Assembly: GCA_017616895.1 (NCBI GenBank)
Contig: JAFZXE010000014.1
Coordinates: forward strand, 1-58,139
Reading direction: 5' to 3'
Origin: Bacteroidales bacterium
GTDB lineage: Bacteria > Bacteroidota > Bacteroidia > Bacteroidales > P3
DNA length: 58,139 bases
Under the pieces are notes generated by a model. The model was given only the letters and a program-made list of their open reading frames with translations, had not been told where the DNA came from and did not search any database. Below, piece by piece: positions 42,954-54,800 of this stretch (its first letter is position 1; the number at the start of each line of letters is the position of its first letter). The position numbers and the translations under genes are program-made.

Positions 42954-44315
42954 TTATTTGAACTTAAGGGGTTGAGCTGTCCTGGCGGTCGTCGGCACGC
43001 CTCCTTCGGCTGCCAGCTCTCCGTTGACGAACACTTTTTCTATTCTTGTGTGCAACGTCTCGCCTTCCAATGGGCTCCAGCCGCACTTGTATAGCAGTTC
43101 GTCCTTTGTTATAGGGTGGGGGAGGGGATCTTCTTTCACCAATACCACGTCGCCCCAGTAGCCTTCGCGGATAAATCCTCTCTCCTTTATTCCGAATAGC
43201 AAAGCGGGGTTGTGGCACATTTTAGCCACAATCAGAGGCATCCAGGTCTGTATCACCTCTGTCTCAACTCTGCTTTCTGGGTTGAAGAAGGGCTCCATCA
43301 TCATCGCCAGCGAATGTTGTATGCTCGGTATTCCACTCGGCGCGTCGAAGTAGGGTTTCTGCTTTGATTCTAGGGGATGCGGTGCATGGTCGGTGCCTAT
43401 GGTGTCAATCAACCCGTCGTAAAGTGCTGCCCAAAGTGCCAGCCTGTCGTCGTTGCTCTTGATGGCAGGGTTGCATTTTATCTTGTTGCCCAGTTTCTCA
43501 TAGTCTCTGTCGTCAAACCACAGGTGGTTTGGCGTTACTTCGGCGGTGATTCGCTTCTCCTCAAGTGGTTTGTTGCTCAGCAAGTTCAGTTCGGTTGCTG
43601 TTGTCAGGTGTGCTACATGGAATCGTGTGCCGAGTCGGCGTGCTCTCTCTATGGCTTTGTATGTCGAGAGATAGCAGGCTTCGGTGTTGCGTATCTGCGG
43701 ATGCAATGCTGCGGTCTCTTTCTCCGTGCCTTGGTACTCCAGCTTGAAGTTCTTTAAGTTGGCCTGTACCACAGCTTCCTCCTCGCAGTGTGCCACTATC
43801 AGTTTCTTCGCCTCTGCGAATAGTTTCTCCAGTTTCGCCTCATCGTTTACCAGCATGTTGCCGGTCGAAGAGCCGAGGAAAAGCTTTATTGCGGCATAGC
43901 GTGAGGGCTCCAGTGTCAGCAGCCAGTCTATGTTCTCGTTGGTGGCCCCCACCATGAAGCCGTAGTTCACTGCCGACTTCTCGGCTGCCATGCGCTCTTT
44001 CTGCTCCAGCGCCTCCTGTGTCGTTGTCTGGGGTACGGTGTTGGGCATATCCACCACCGATGTGGTGCCTCCAGCCACTGCCGCACGCGACTCACTATAA
44101 AAATCACCCGCAGGGTTGCTTCCGTCACCGCCGTCTCTGAAGTGCACATGTGTGTCGATAACGCCGGGCAAAAGATAGCATCCCGTAGCGTCAATCTCTA
44201 TTGCGCCGTCACATCCAGAAAGGTCAAACGTGATACGCCCATCTTTAAGCAGCAACGGGGACTCTGTAATAGAGCCCTCGTTGACTATTTTGGCGTTTCT
44301 GATTATGTAATTCAT
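42954..44315 (-). CDS. pyrC: Dihydroorotase
   Basis: 453 aa. Amidohydrolase fold: metal ligands His56 and His58 in PGVIDTHVHFRDGG (the usual HFREPG reads HFRDGG), carbamylated Lys144 in YAAIKLFLGSSTGNML, His in LIVAHCEEEA and RFHVAHLTTATEL, Asp in IDTIGTDHAPHPLESK. Third step of UMP synthesis, cyclising carbamoyl-aspartate to dihydroorotate in the cytosol. It lies 3 nt after the WG-repeat gene and 38 nt before frdC. Orotate formation downstream in anaerobes can use fumarate or the quinone pool as electron acceptor, which could rationalise the neighbours; that link is inference. Confidence 0.93.
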   Translation of the reverse strand: MNYIIRNAKIVNEGSITESPLLLKDGRITFDLSGCDGAIEIDATGCYLLPGVIDTHVHFRDGGDGSNPAGDFYSESRAAVAGGTTSVVDMPNTVPQTTTQEALEQKERMAAEKSAVNYGFMVGATNENIDWLLTLEPSRYAAIKLFLGSSTGNMLVNDEAKLEKLFAEAKKLIVAHCEEEAVVQANLKNFKLEYQGTEKETAALHPQIRNTEACYLSTYKAIERARRLGTRFHVAHLTTATELNLLSNKPLEEKRITAEVTPNHLWFDDRDYEKLGNKIKCNPAIKSNDDRLALWAALYDGLIDTIGTDHAPHPLESKQKPYFDAPSGIPSIQHSLAMMMEPFFNPESRVETEVIQTWMPLIVAKMCHNPALLFGIKERGFIREGYWGDVVLVKEDPLPHPITKDELLYKCGWSPLEGETLHTRIEKVFVNGELAAEGGVPTTARTAQPLKFK

Positions 44316-44318
44316 TTT

Positions 44319-45704
44319 TTAGTAGGTCTGCTTCACCTTGGTCTCGTTGTATCCGTTGAATTTGGTTTTCGAAGCCCATTCGCGGCATGCTTTATATGCG
44401 TCGGACGAAGTTTCGTAGATATTCTGTATCACGAACTGCCCAGTATGGTCAATGCCTCCCCACTTGCCCTCCTTCTTGGCTGGCGCCACGCGGTTGTTCC
44501 AGGTCTCTATGAACGTGCGGGCATCCTGGAAGTGTGGTATTATCGACCATTCGCCTTTGAAGTTCACGTAGCCCCAGTAGCCAGTCTGCGGGTTCTTTAT
44601 TGGGTACTGCCAGTGTCCCAGCTCTTGGCGGGTGTCCCACTCTTGTCCGGCGCGTGTAGCCTCGCTTGAGAGGGTGAACACATGTTTGGTGATGGTGTTG
44701 CCATCATAGTCCACCACGCCCCAGAAATCGTTATATTTGGCAGCTGCAAAGTCGCCGGTGTCGTTCGGGAAGTGACACACATCCTGGTATTTCGGCTGAA
44801 TTGCCCACTCTCCGGCATAATCCACCCAGCCCCACAAACCTGAAGCAGGCTCGGTCACTGGCAGGCGCCATCCTTTGATGTCGCGTCCCTCGATTTTCTG
44901 CTTCAGAGCGTATGCAGCGTCCTCTTTCGAAAAGAAGATGCAGAAACTCACCTCGTTGCCTTTGCGGTCTATGTTGCCCCAGCGGCCCGAGCGTTTCACC
45001 TGTGCGTAGGGGAACATCCTGTCTTCGCCGAAGTGTCCGCAGTCTTGGAACTGTGCAGGGACCACCCATCGACCTAGGTAATCGACATAGCCCCAGCGTC
45101 CACGTTCGTTTTGAGTCGGGTATGTCCATGTGTCGTAGTGCAAGCCATGAATCCACTGTATGCCGGCTTCCGTGGCGTGCTCTTTCTCCATGAATACGGG
45201 GGCTATCACCATCGTGCCGCGGCGGTCTATGCAGCCCCAGCGGTTGTTCTGCTTCACAGGAGCAAAACTCTTCGGTTCTACGCCCACGAAGGTGCCGGCG
45301 TCCTCAAACTGTGGCTCGAATTTCCAGTCGCCGTAGTAGTTCACGAATCCCCACTTGCGGTCTGTAGGGTTCTTTACCGGGTAGAGCCACATGCCGGGTT
45401 CGTCGCCCGTCTGCCATTGGCGTCCACATTCCAGCGCCTCCTCCTTGGTCAGGAAGATGCAGCGCACTATCAGTTCGCCGCGGTTGTCGATACAGCCGTA
45501 GCGTTGGTCGAGGCGCACCACGGCGAATATCTTGCGGCCCTTCTCGAAGGGGTAGGCATACTGATATTGTGGTGCCACCAGCCACGAACCGTCGGGGTTC
45601 TTGTAGCCGTAGAGTTTAGTGGCTTCGTCCTGGAAGAGTGTCTGTGCCTGGCACATCGAGCCAAAGGCAAGAACAAAGCAGATGGCTGCTAGAAACTTTT
45701 TCAT
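44319..45704 (-). CDS. Secreted WG-repeat protein
   Basis: 461 aa from ATG 45704. Signal peptide MKKFLAAICFVLAFGSMCQA. About nine WG/KWG beta-hairpin repeats, often in alternation: KWGFVNYYGDWKFEPQFEDA, RWGCIDRRGTMVIAPVF, RWGYVDYLGRWVVPAQFQDC, RWGNIDRKGNEVSF, LWGWVDYAGEWAIQPKYQDV, FWGVVDYDGNTITKHVF, YWGYVNFKGEWSIIPHFQDA, KWGGIDHTGQFVIQNIY. Alternate repeats carry an inserted helix with KEEALECGRQW-type sequence. WG repeats are thought to form beta-propeller-like ligand-binding surfaces; target unknown. It is the first gene of the likely six-gene pyrC-frd-rhaD unit, 3 nt before pyrC. No clear -7 box is upstream. Confidence 0.9.
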   Translation of the reverse strand: MKKFLAAICFVLAFGSMCQAQTLFQDEATKLYGYKNPDGSWLVAPQYQYAYPFEKGRKIFAVVRLDQRYGCIDNRGELIVRCIFLTKEEALECGRQWQTGDEPGMWLYPVKNPTDRKWGFVNYYGDWKFEPQFEDAGTFVGVEPKSFAPVKQNNRWGCIDRRGTMVIAPVFMEKEHATEAGIQWIHGLHYDTWTYPTQNERGRWGYVDYLGRWVVPAQFQDCGHFGEDRMFPYAQVKRSGRWGNIDRKGNEVSFCIFFSKEDAAYALKQKIEGRDIKGWRLPVTEPASGLWGWVDYAGEWAIQPKYQDVCHFPNDTGDFAAAKYNDFWGVVDYDGNTITKHVFTLSSEATRAGQEWDTRQELGHWQYPIKNPQTGYWGYVNFKGEWSIIPHFQDARTFIETWNNRVAPAKKEGKWGGIDHTGQFVIQNIYETSSDAYKACREWASKTKFNGYNETKVKQTY

Positions 45705-45760
45705 TGTTATGTTAGTCATATTGGTTATATATCACTTATCTATTAGTTTATTTACGTAAC

Positions 45761-45864
45761 ACCTTCACATCTTCACATCTTCACACCTTCACCCCACTAA
45801 CACACTCCCTATCAACCTATCAACAAAACTAACGCATTAACACATTAACGCAATAACGCAATCA
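45761..45864. repeat. Octamer repeat array after the 3870-aa protein gene
   Basis: Thirteen phase-constant 8-mers: ACCTTCAC, ATCTTCAC, ATCTTCAC, ACCTTCAC, CCCACTAA, CACACTCC, CTATCAAC, CTATCAAC, AAAACTAA, CGCATTAA, CACATTAA, CGCAATAA, CGCAATCA. It ends 3 nt from the stop codon at 45868-45870. The word family changes along the array while the period does not. Confidence 0.92.
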
Positions 45865-45867
45865 AAA

Positions 45868-48800
45868 TCATCTCTTCACCACCCTCCGTGTGGTATCTCC
45901 TGCGCTTGTCTGCAAGTACAGAGTGTAGATGCCTGCAGGCAGGTCGCTGATGTCAATGCGGTTGGTGTCGTCGAAGGTCGCCACCGTGCGTCCCACCTGG
46001 TCGAGCACCGCGATGCGGCGTATCTCGACACCTTCGAGGTTAACGATGCCCTGTGTCGGGTTAGGATAGACTTTGACGTCAATCATGCCGTCCTTGTCGT
46101 CAATGCTCAGGTTGACTATCAGGTGCAGCACCTCGGTCGAGTCGCAGCCGTAGCGGTTGTATCCGCAGAAGCGGCTGTAGTCGCCCGTGGTGGTGTATTC
46201 CTCGTCATACCATATCACCGAGCCCACCACCGAGTCGTAGAACTCGTTGTACGACACCGGATAGACCGTCAGACGCAGGTAGTAGATACTGTCGCAGTAG
46301 TTCTCGATGACGGCGTATGCCACATCCTCGTAGTCGCCGCTGTACAGCTCGTCCGTGTAGTCATGGCCGCGCCATACGAAGGTGCTGCCCTCGCAGAGAG
46401 CCGTGTCGGTGAATGCCAGCACGTCCTCGCACAGCGGAGTCCATGCTGCGATGAACGAGGTCGATTCCTCCAGGAACACCGTGTCGCCCGGCATCACCGT
46501 GTCGTGAACCACCTGGTTCACCCAGCCGTTGAACACGAACCCTTCGTTCTCGTATGCGCACTGCGGAATCGTGAACGACTTCCCGATGCAGCTGCTCATT
46601 TCGTCCATCGTGCCTTCGCCGAAGTCGGAGATGAACTCAACATAGATATGGTCTTCCATCGTCAGGTCGAGCACCGCCACCGAGTCGCAGCCGTACATGC
46701 TGGCGCCCTGGAACAGGTAGGTTATCTCGGCCACGTCGCCTGGGAAGTCGCTGAAGTAGGTGTTGCCGTCAATCCACACCAAGCTGTCGCATGCTGTCTG
46801 TGTGTCCATGCCGTAGGCGGTGTAGTGCATCGTCAGGTGCAGCGTCACCACCGAGTCGCAGCCGTCGGAGGTGTAGCCCACATAGTCGTGGTCGCCGCCC
46901 TCCTCAAGTTCCATGTCGTTCCACACATACAGGTCGCAAGCCGTTGCGCTGTCCTCGCCGTGGTAGCTGTAGTTCACCGTCAGGCTTATGTGAGTGATGA
47001 ACGGGCATCCGTTCTCCGCTATATCGCCTATGGTCGGCAGGTCGGTCGATTCGGTGTAGGTCACGCTGTCGAATACGTAGCTGTCGCACGCCGTCTCGAC
47101 CACATAGTCGTGTATGCTGTAGTTCACCGTCAGGTTGAGGTAAGCAGTCGAGTCGCATCCGTACTGGTTGGCACGAGCCATGAAGTAGCTCTGCGTCGTG
47201 TCGGGCGTCTCGGTGAAGAACATATTGTTCCACCAAATCGAGTCGCAAGCCAGTATCGTGGTGTCGCTCGTGGTCGGGTAGTTGACCGTGAGCAGCAGAT
47301 GATAGACCGAGTCGCACAGCACATCGACCACGCCTGCGATGGTGTCGAAATATTCCGTCTGTGTCGAGGTCACGGTGTAACCACGCCAAGTGATGGTGTC
47401 GCCGTCGCACATCTCAGCATAGCTTACGGTATCGACATTGCTGCACAGTGTGCGCCACACGGTGTTGAAGGTCAGGTTCTCAGTCATCTGTAGCGTGTCG
47501 CCCGGCTGCACGGTGTCTCCCGTGCTTTGGTTGTACCAGCCTGCGAACTCGTGCATGTCATACACATATTCGTTCTCGGGCAGCACCAGCGACGGGTCTA
47601 TGGAGCATACTGCGATGGAATCCATCGGGGTGTTGACACTCTGCAACGAGTCGTTGCCCGTTGTGAAGTACGCGATGTAGTTGTCGGCCATCGTGATACT
47701 TGCCACCACGACTGTTGTGTCGATGGTGGTGGTGTCGTCGATGTAGCAATTAGCGTCGCTTACCTTCACGCTATACACTATCGTGCCGCTTTCGGTGGTC
47801 GAAGGAACTAAGGTTTCTCCCCAATCCCACTCTTCTCCATCTTTATACCATGTGTAGTTGTATTCACCGCTGCCGCCGGTAACGCTGGTGATTCTCAGAG
47901 TGTCGGCATTGGCTCCGTAGCAGTAGGTGCTGTCTTGGTTCGTCACCGTCACCGCCATCGCATCGTGTACCGTACTGGTGGCAATCAGCACAGAGTCGTT
48001 CAAGCAGCCGCCGAATCCGGTTATCTTCACGGTGTAGTTGTAGGTACCGGGTCTGGTGGTGGGCAAGGTGTACTTGTTTGAGTCGGCGCCTGCAATGGCC
48101 GTGCCGTTCTCGTACCATTGGAAGGTGCGGTCGTCGTCGCCAGTAAACTGGCCACCTACGTTGAGGAATATTTCGCTATAGTCGTTCGAGTTAAGACAGA
48201 AGGTACTTTCGCTATAGTCGAACTCTACCGTACCGGTATCGTTGACGATAATTGTCGCTACCGTGACGGTGGTGTCGAAACATCCAGCGATGTCTGCGAT
48301 ATTTACTGAATAAGTACTGCCGGTGTTGATGTCGCTAGTGGACACGTAATCAAAGTAATTATTGGTAAAGGCCTCATCAATAATGCTTCCGTTTTCCAGC
48401 CAATAGTAGCCATAGTTTCCGCTGCCACCGGTGATGCTACCTATGCGCAGCGTGTCGGCTTGCTGTCCGAGACAGTAGTTGGTGTCTTGGTTGGCTACCG
48501 TTACCACCATCCTGTCATACACCGTCAGCACTCCGGCTACCACCGAGTCGCTGGCACAGCCGTAGCCGCTTCTCAGCACGAGGTAGTAGTTATACACACC
48601 CGATGTGTCTTGGCTCGGCATAAATTCGTTCACCATATCGCGATAGACCTCCTCGCCGTTGAGGTACCAACAATAGTCTATCTCGCCGTCGCCTTCGTAG
48701 GTTACGTTGAAGTTTCCGACGCTGGCACCAGAACCTGGGCAGGCAAAGAGGCTGTCGATGCTGCTGGTTATCCTGATAGAATCTGATGTATAGATGGATC

Positions 48801-51800
48801 CAACCGACACGGTGGTGTCGATTCCGCAAGTGAGGTCGGTCACCTTCACGCGGTATTCAACATCGCCAGGCTCGTTGGTAGCCGGTACATACCAGATGTT
48901 GGTGGCGCCGGCCAGTGTGTCGATTATCTCGTTGTTCGAGCCAGTTACCGCATACCACTGGTAGGCGTAGCTGCCGTTGCCGTTTATCTGACCTTCAAGT
49001 GTCAAGGTATCGGCGTCTGAGTTGAGGCAATAGATATTGCTCTGCTCCTCGACGTTCACCTCAAGAGCGTTCCTTACCGTGATGGTTGCCACTTCGGCGG
49101 TGTCAACTCCGCAGCCGCCATCTGCTATCACTATATAGCGTGTCGTGCCTGCCGTGGTGGTCGGCGGTACGTAGGTGTTCGACATGGTTTCGTTGTTCAC
49201 GCTTGTGGTATCCGTGCCATTTATGGCATACCATGAAACCAGAGAGTTGCCCTCTTCGTCGAAGCCGGTTAGGCTTATTGCGATGGTGTCGGCCTGTACT
49301 CCGTAGCAATAATTGGTGTCATGTGCAAACACATTTATTGCGAACGGCTCATACACCTTAATCGTTCCGACTGTCACCGAGTCGCTTCCGCAACCGGCGT
49401 TCGAGGCAATTTTCAAACTGTAGTTGAAGGTGCCGGCGGTGTCCGTCCTCGGGGTGTATTTGTTCGCTGCGTCGTTGGTGTCGTGGTCGGTCACGGCCTC
49501 GCCGTTCATATACCACTGGCCGCTGAATGCGCCACCACCGTTCACGGGCACCTCAATCTGCGTGGCATTGGCACCAAAGCAGTAACTGGAGTTAATCTCG
49601 CTCACAGGTCCCACATAGAACGAGTCGAGCACCGTGATAGTAGGTACAGTCAACTGTTTCGTGCCGCAGGAGTTAGATACCGTAACTCCCATTTGTGAGT
49701 AGGTGGCTGCCGCATTTGTCGGCACGGTGATTGACTCGCCTTGGTAGCTTTGCTGGTTGTAGTCATACCATGTATAGGTGTATCCGCTGTTGGTGTCACC
49801 GCCCGTAACGGTTACGGTAACTGGCACCGCCGTTGCTCCGAAACAGTAGGTCGTGTCGCCGCCGTTGACGGTCACATTGATAGTATCATATACCAAGGTC
49901 GTATAAGAACCGGTTGCTGTACAGCCGTTCTCGTCCGTCACCAAAATGGTGTCGGTGCGAGTGCCAGCTATGCTGGTGTTCACCATCAGCGTGTCGTTGG
50001 TGCGGTTGGTGTCGTTGTTCCATATATAAGTATAGATGCCCGTACCACCGCTCACCTCTGCGTTCAACTGTTTGCCGGCTTCGTAGCACACAGCGCTGTC
50101 GGTGTAGGAGGTGACGTTGACGGTCAGCGCTTCCCAGTTGTTTATAGATACCTCTATGTTGTCGGTCACCCCGCAGGCGTCTTTCACCCAAACCATGTGT
50201 CCTCCAGCTGCTAGGTTCTCGAATTTGTAACCTGTGGTGTCGAGTGCCGCTGTGTAGTTGGAGTCGCCGAGGGCATACTGGTATGGTGCGTTGCCGTCCT
50301 CGACCGCCACGCTTATCCAGCCGTTTTGCTCACCATAGCAGAGCGGGTCTTCCTGTCCAGTTACGTTTATCATCGGCACACTCGGCACATTCACATGCAG
50401 GTAGAAGATGCTGTCGCACTCGCCGGGGATGACGCCAACCTTCGTCATAGTGGTGTCCCATTCGCCGAATTCCAGCTCGGGTCCGTTCCAGGTGAATCCG
50501 TTCCACACCACAGTGTCGTTCGAGCAGATAAGGGTGGTGTCATACCTTTCTTTGTCTTCGCAGTTGCTCTCCCACATACCGTACAAGTATATCTTTCTGC
50601 TGTCGGCGGTTTTCTCCTCGCCTGGCTCGACTGTCCATCCGCAGGCGGGGTTGTCCGTCCAGTGTACGAAGTCGTATCCCTCGCGGGTCACCGTGTCGGG
50701 ACACTCGGGTGCGAAATAATTGTAGCCGTCGCACACATACATCGTCATCGAGTGCAGAGTGTCGAGTTCGGTGGCGCCCTCTCTATAATACCTTATAAAA
50801 TATATGGTGTCTTCCTCGTCGCTTTCGTCGGTAATCATCAGCGAGAGCATGTGCAGCTTGCCGCATCCGTCATTGGCCGACGAATCGACAAATCTGACCG
50901 CCGTGCTCATGTCGAAGGCCCTATAGCCATCGTCGTCGTCGTCAATCCACTCCCAGCCGAAGTCGCTGTCGTAGTGGTTGCCGTCGATCCAGGTCAGGCC
51001 GGTGGCTTCGCAGGCCTCCATCTCGTCCCAGTCAAGTTTGTTCTCCATGCGCAGATTTAGCTTGTAGATGCTGTCGCACACGCCGCCCACGGCGCCCGCC
51101 ACGGTGTCATAGACCTCGATGAAGTCGATCTGGTCGATATTGCCCAGCTGTCCGTGCTGTATGGCGTATTCCATCGTGATGGTCTTCCCGCGCCACTCAT
51201 ATTCGCCGCCCGTCGGGCAGAGCTCTTCATAGCTGGTCGTCACCGCGTCAACGTCGCATTCGAATTTCGGCGTAATATAAAGGGTGTCGCCTTCGATATA
51301 GTCGTATTCGTAGGTGTCGTCGGCATCATACCACTCACCGTCAATCTCCCAACCGACGAAGCGCTTGTATGCCATCGTCATCGTACACGCGGGCAGGGTG
51401 TAGTCGCTGCCTTCGCACTTATACTCTGGCTTCATTCCAGTGCCGGCATCCACGCCGGTGGTGTCGAACACCACGGTGTACCACGGATCAACTGTGAGGT
51501 TCAAGCCGTAGATGGAGTCGCAGCCGTATGTCGCCACGCCGCGTACGGTGTCCATGGCGCGTGGACCGTAGAAGCCATAGGCTGGGCATCCGCCGTCGTC
51601 GTATTGGTACGTACCCATGCTGTAGTCGTAGGTCACGCCGTTGCGCCAGGTGTAGGGTCCGCAACTGGTTTCGTGCGGGTAGGTGTAGTCTTCTATGTCG
51701 TAGTTGTTGTCTTCGTTATAGCGCTTAGTGATTTGCAGCTTGTATATGCTGTCGCAGCCGCTGGCGGTCACCTCCTCCACCTTGTCGGTATAGACATACA

Positions 51801-54800
51801 CGTAGGTGTTGGTGGCTATCTGCACCTTGTGGTCCTCTATGTCGGGGTCGCTGAACGAGATGGTCATCCCGCGCCAGTCGAGCGAGGCGTTTTCGCAGAG
51901 GTTCGTATCGACCACCAGCGTGTCGTTGGTGCAGTTCTTATTCGAGATGAACAGCATCTGAGGACGTGTGTAGAGTGGGTTTTCAGCGAAGGTCTGAGGA
52001 ATATTGGTCAGAACCTCACCCTCCATCGAGAGGGCGTTCCCGGATGTTGTATTGGGGCCGGGTGCGTATGTCTCGAGGTAGAATTTTGCGTAGCCTTCGT
52101 AGCCGTATGTTGCATCGCCTGCCCACGAATTGACGGCTATCATGAGGCTCTTGTCAGGGTCGTGGGTGAAGGTGGAGTCGAACTGTATGGTCCACCATCC
52201 GTCGCCTTTCGGGGAGAAGTAGGCGTTTGTCCATATCTGGTCCGGGGTGAAGGTATAAGGTGTAGCGTCTTCAATTGCGTACGAGCCGCCGTTGTCGGTG
52301 ACGTCTATTGCCGTGATGTCAACATCCTTGACGTAGATTTCCACGTTTTGGAATCCATCGGCCGAGCAGTTCGGTGCCGTGCGGAAGGCTATTCCGTCGA
52401 TGGTCGTTACGTCAACCTCTTCGGGTTTGAAGAGCATTATGTTGCTGCGGCTGTTGCCATAGCTGAGCGGCATGGTGTTGGAGACGTATGCGGTCTCGTT
52501 CAGGTCGGCGGTGGTGTCAACCGTCTGGTGTTCGAACATCGGTGCGAGATATTCGGCTGTCGCGAAGCCTGTCTGCTCCAGCGTGGTGCCGTAGCGGGCG
52601 CTGGGTTTGCGGTGGCTTACGCGTATGGTGTAGCTCACGCCTGGGTTGGTGTTGAAGGTGTAGCTCTTGTCGTAGGTCTCTTCGCCGAGGTCGCCGGTGC
52701 CGTCTGACGAGGTGATTTTGACGTAGAAGTTCTCAAATCCGTCGTCGGGGAGGCTGTCGTCCATATCGTCGCAATCCCACGACACGACGGCTTTGTTGCT
52801 CTCAGAGGGATGTTCGCTGACGCGCAGGTTGGTGGGCTCTTCGATATGCATGTCGTACATCACCATGAGGTCGCTCACCAATAGATCTGGCATCAATCCA
52901 CCGTTGGCCCAATATTTGAAGGCTGGGTAGAGACCGGTGCCGTGATAATCGCGCAGCGGCACTATGTATTGAGCGTCGTCTATATAGCCATAGATGTCAA
53001 GGGTGTCAACAGGGGTGAAGGTGTTGGTGTTGGTTGGGTCGGTCATCACACCGATGATGAAATTATTACAATGGCCAGCGCTGCAATTCCCAGAGCCAAG
53101 TACATCCTTGTTGTTGACAGTGAAAGCGAGCGCCCACTTGTCGATGCTGCCATACGTGGTGTCTATCTTCGGCATGACGGCATAATGGTCTTGTCCTCCT
53201 TGTGCGCAGAAGTCGAGGGCGTAGTAATCCTCGTCGTCCTCGGTGTATTTGACAATGTATGGGTAGGTTTTTCCGTCAACGGTGTATTCTATGCGGTTCC
53301 AGCACGATGGCATGTTGTAGATGCCGTCGCCGGTCGCTACACTCGAGAAGTCAAGCATAGAGGGGGTCTCGTAAAACGCATCCTCCGCCAATCCCGGACG
53401 GATGCCGCATTGGTCGCCGATGCTCATGCCATAAACCTCGCTCGTGTCGCCGGCGCCGCATATCGCCCAGCAGTCGAAGTAGAAGTTGGTGTTGGCGGTC
53501 GATATCCACTCGTGGTTGACGGTGATAAAGGTGTCGGTGACTATGGTGTCAAAATATACTTCGCCATCGGTGCGGCCTATCTCCACATGGTAGCCTTCGA
53601 CCGAGCCTTCGTGCCTCCAGGTGATGGTCTTTTCATAAAGGTCTGTCCACGGCCATTCTTCTTCTGCTTCATATACAGCGAGGCAGGTGTCGTCGAGCGA
53701 CTTCAGCGTCACAGCCAGTTTGAAACCTTGGCCTACTACCGAGTCGCTGATGGCGAACTTCATATACAGGTTGCGCGACACGGAGACGTAGGGCCTGCCG
53801 CTCGGGGTGCCGTTATTATAGAAATAGTCGTAGTGGGACATGCCGCCGTTGTTGTCGAAATAGTCGTAGGTGTAGTAATGTGCGTCGTTTTCGGTGGCGA
53901 AGAGGTTCACCTTGTCGCCGTCGCCCACGTTTATCTCTTTGGCTACCACCTGGAGGGTGTAGCCTTCGGGGGCGCGGAGGACGAGCATACCGTTCTGCTC
54001 GAGCGAGTAGTTGCCCATCATGCCGCTCTCGTCATACACCCACACTGTGTCGCCTTCCACCATCGTGGCGAGGGTGGTGTCGGTGGTGCCTGTGGCCGGG
54101 ATGGGTATGCCGTCGATAAGGGTGAGGTTGAGCGTATAGATGCTGTCGCATCCGTTGGCGGCTGCGCCGCTGTGGGTCGCGGTGGCGGCTTCGTTGTCGT
54201 ATGCTATCGTCACCGGACAGCCGTCAACGGTGTCGCTATAGCCGCCCAGGTTTGTGGTGTAGCTGTTGCCGTCGGCAGGCCAGGTGTAGCTGCTGCCCCA
54301 TGCCACCACATGCTCCTCTATCGTGGCGTTGGGCTTCACGGTTAGGTGCAGCTCGGCTATCGTCGGGCAGGTGCCTGCCGACTCAACGGTGTCGTAATAT
54401 ACATAGTATCCGTCGTCGAGGTGCTCGTCGTCGATGGTCAAGGTCTTCGTGTTCCATGTGTAGGTCGTCGCACTTTCGCACACCGAGGCTTCCTCGGCCT
54501 CTTCGCTCTCCACATAGTCAATCCAGCTCAGGTTGGTGGCGTAGGTGATGGAGCAGCCGCTGTTGTCCGTCACGGTGACCGAGGGCGAGGTGTAGGCCTC
54601 GCTCACGGTGATGGAGGCGTCGGTCGAGCCGTCGCTCCACGAGTAGGCGTAGGGTGCTTCGCCGCCGGTCACGCTGGCGGTGAGGGTGACGCTCGGGTTC
54701 ACCGAGCACACCGTCGTGCTGTCGCCCTCGACGCTCAGCTCGAAGCTGCCCGCCGGAACGGTGAAGGTGGTGTCGTGGTTGGTGCTCTCGTAGGTGCCGT

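Noticed and set aside
46123-54345. Long plus-strand open frames antisense to the 3870-aa protein (for example 46123-47493, 51154-52707, 52942-54345)
   Set aside because: They have the composition of reverse-complemented Thr/Asp/Ser/Tyr-rich repeats, lack promoters and domains, and the minus-strand frame is a continuous T9SS protein.
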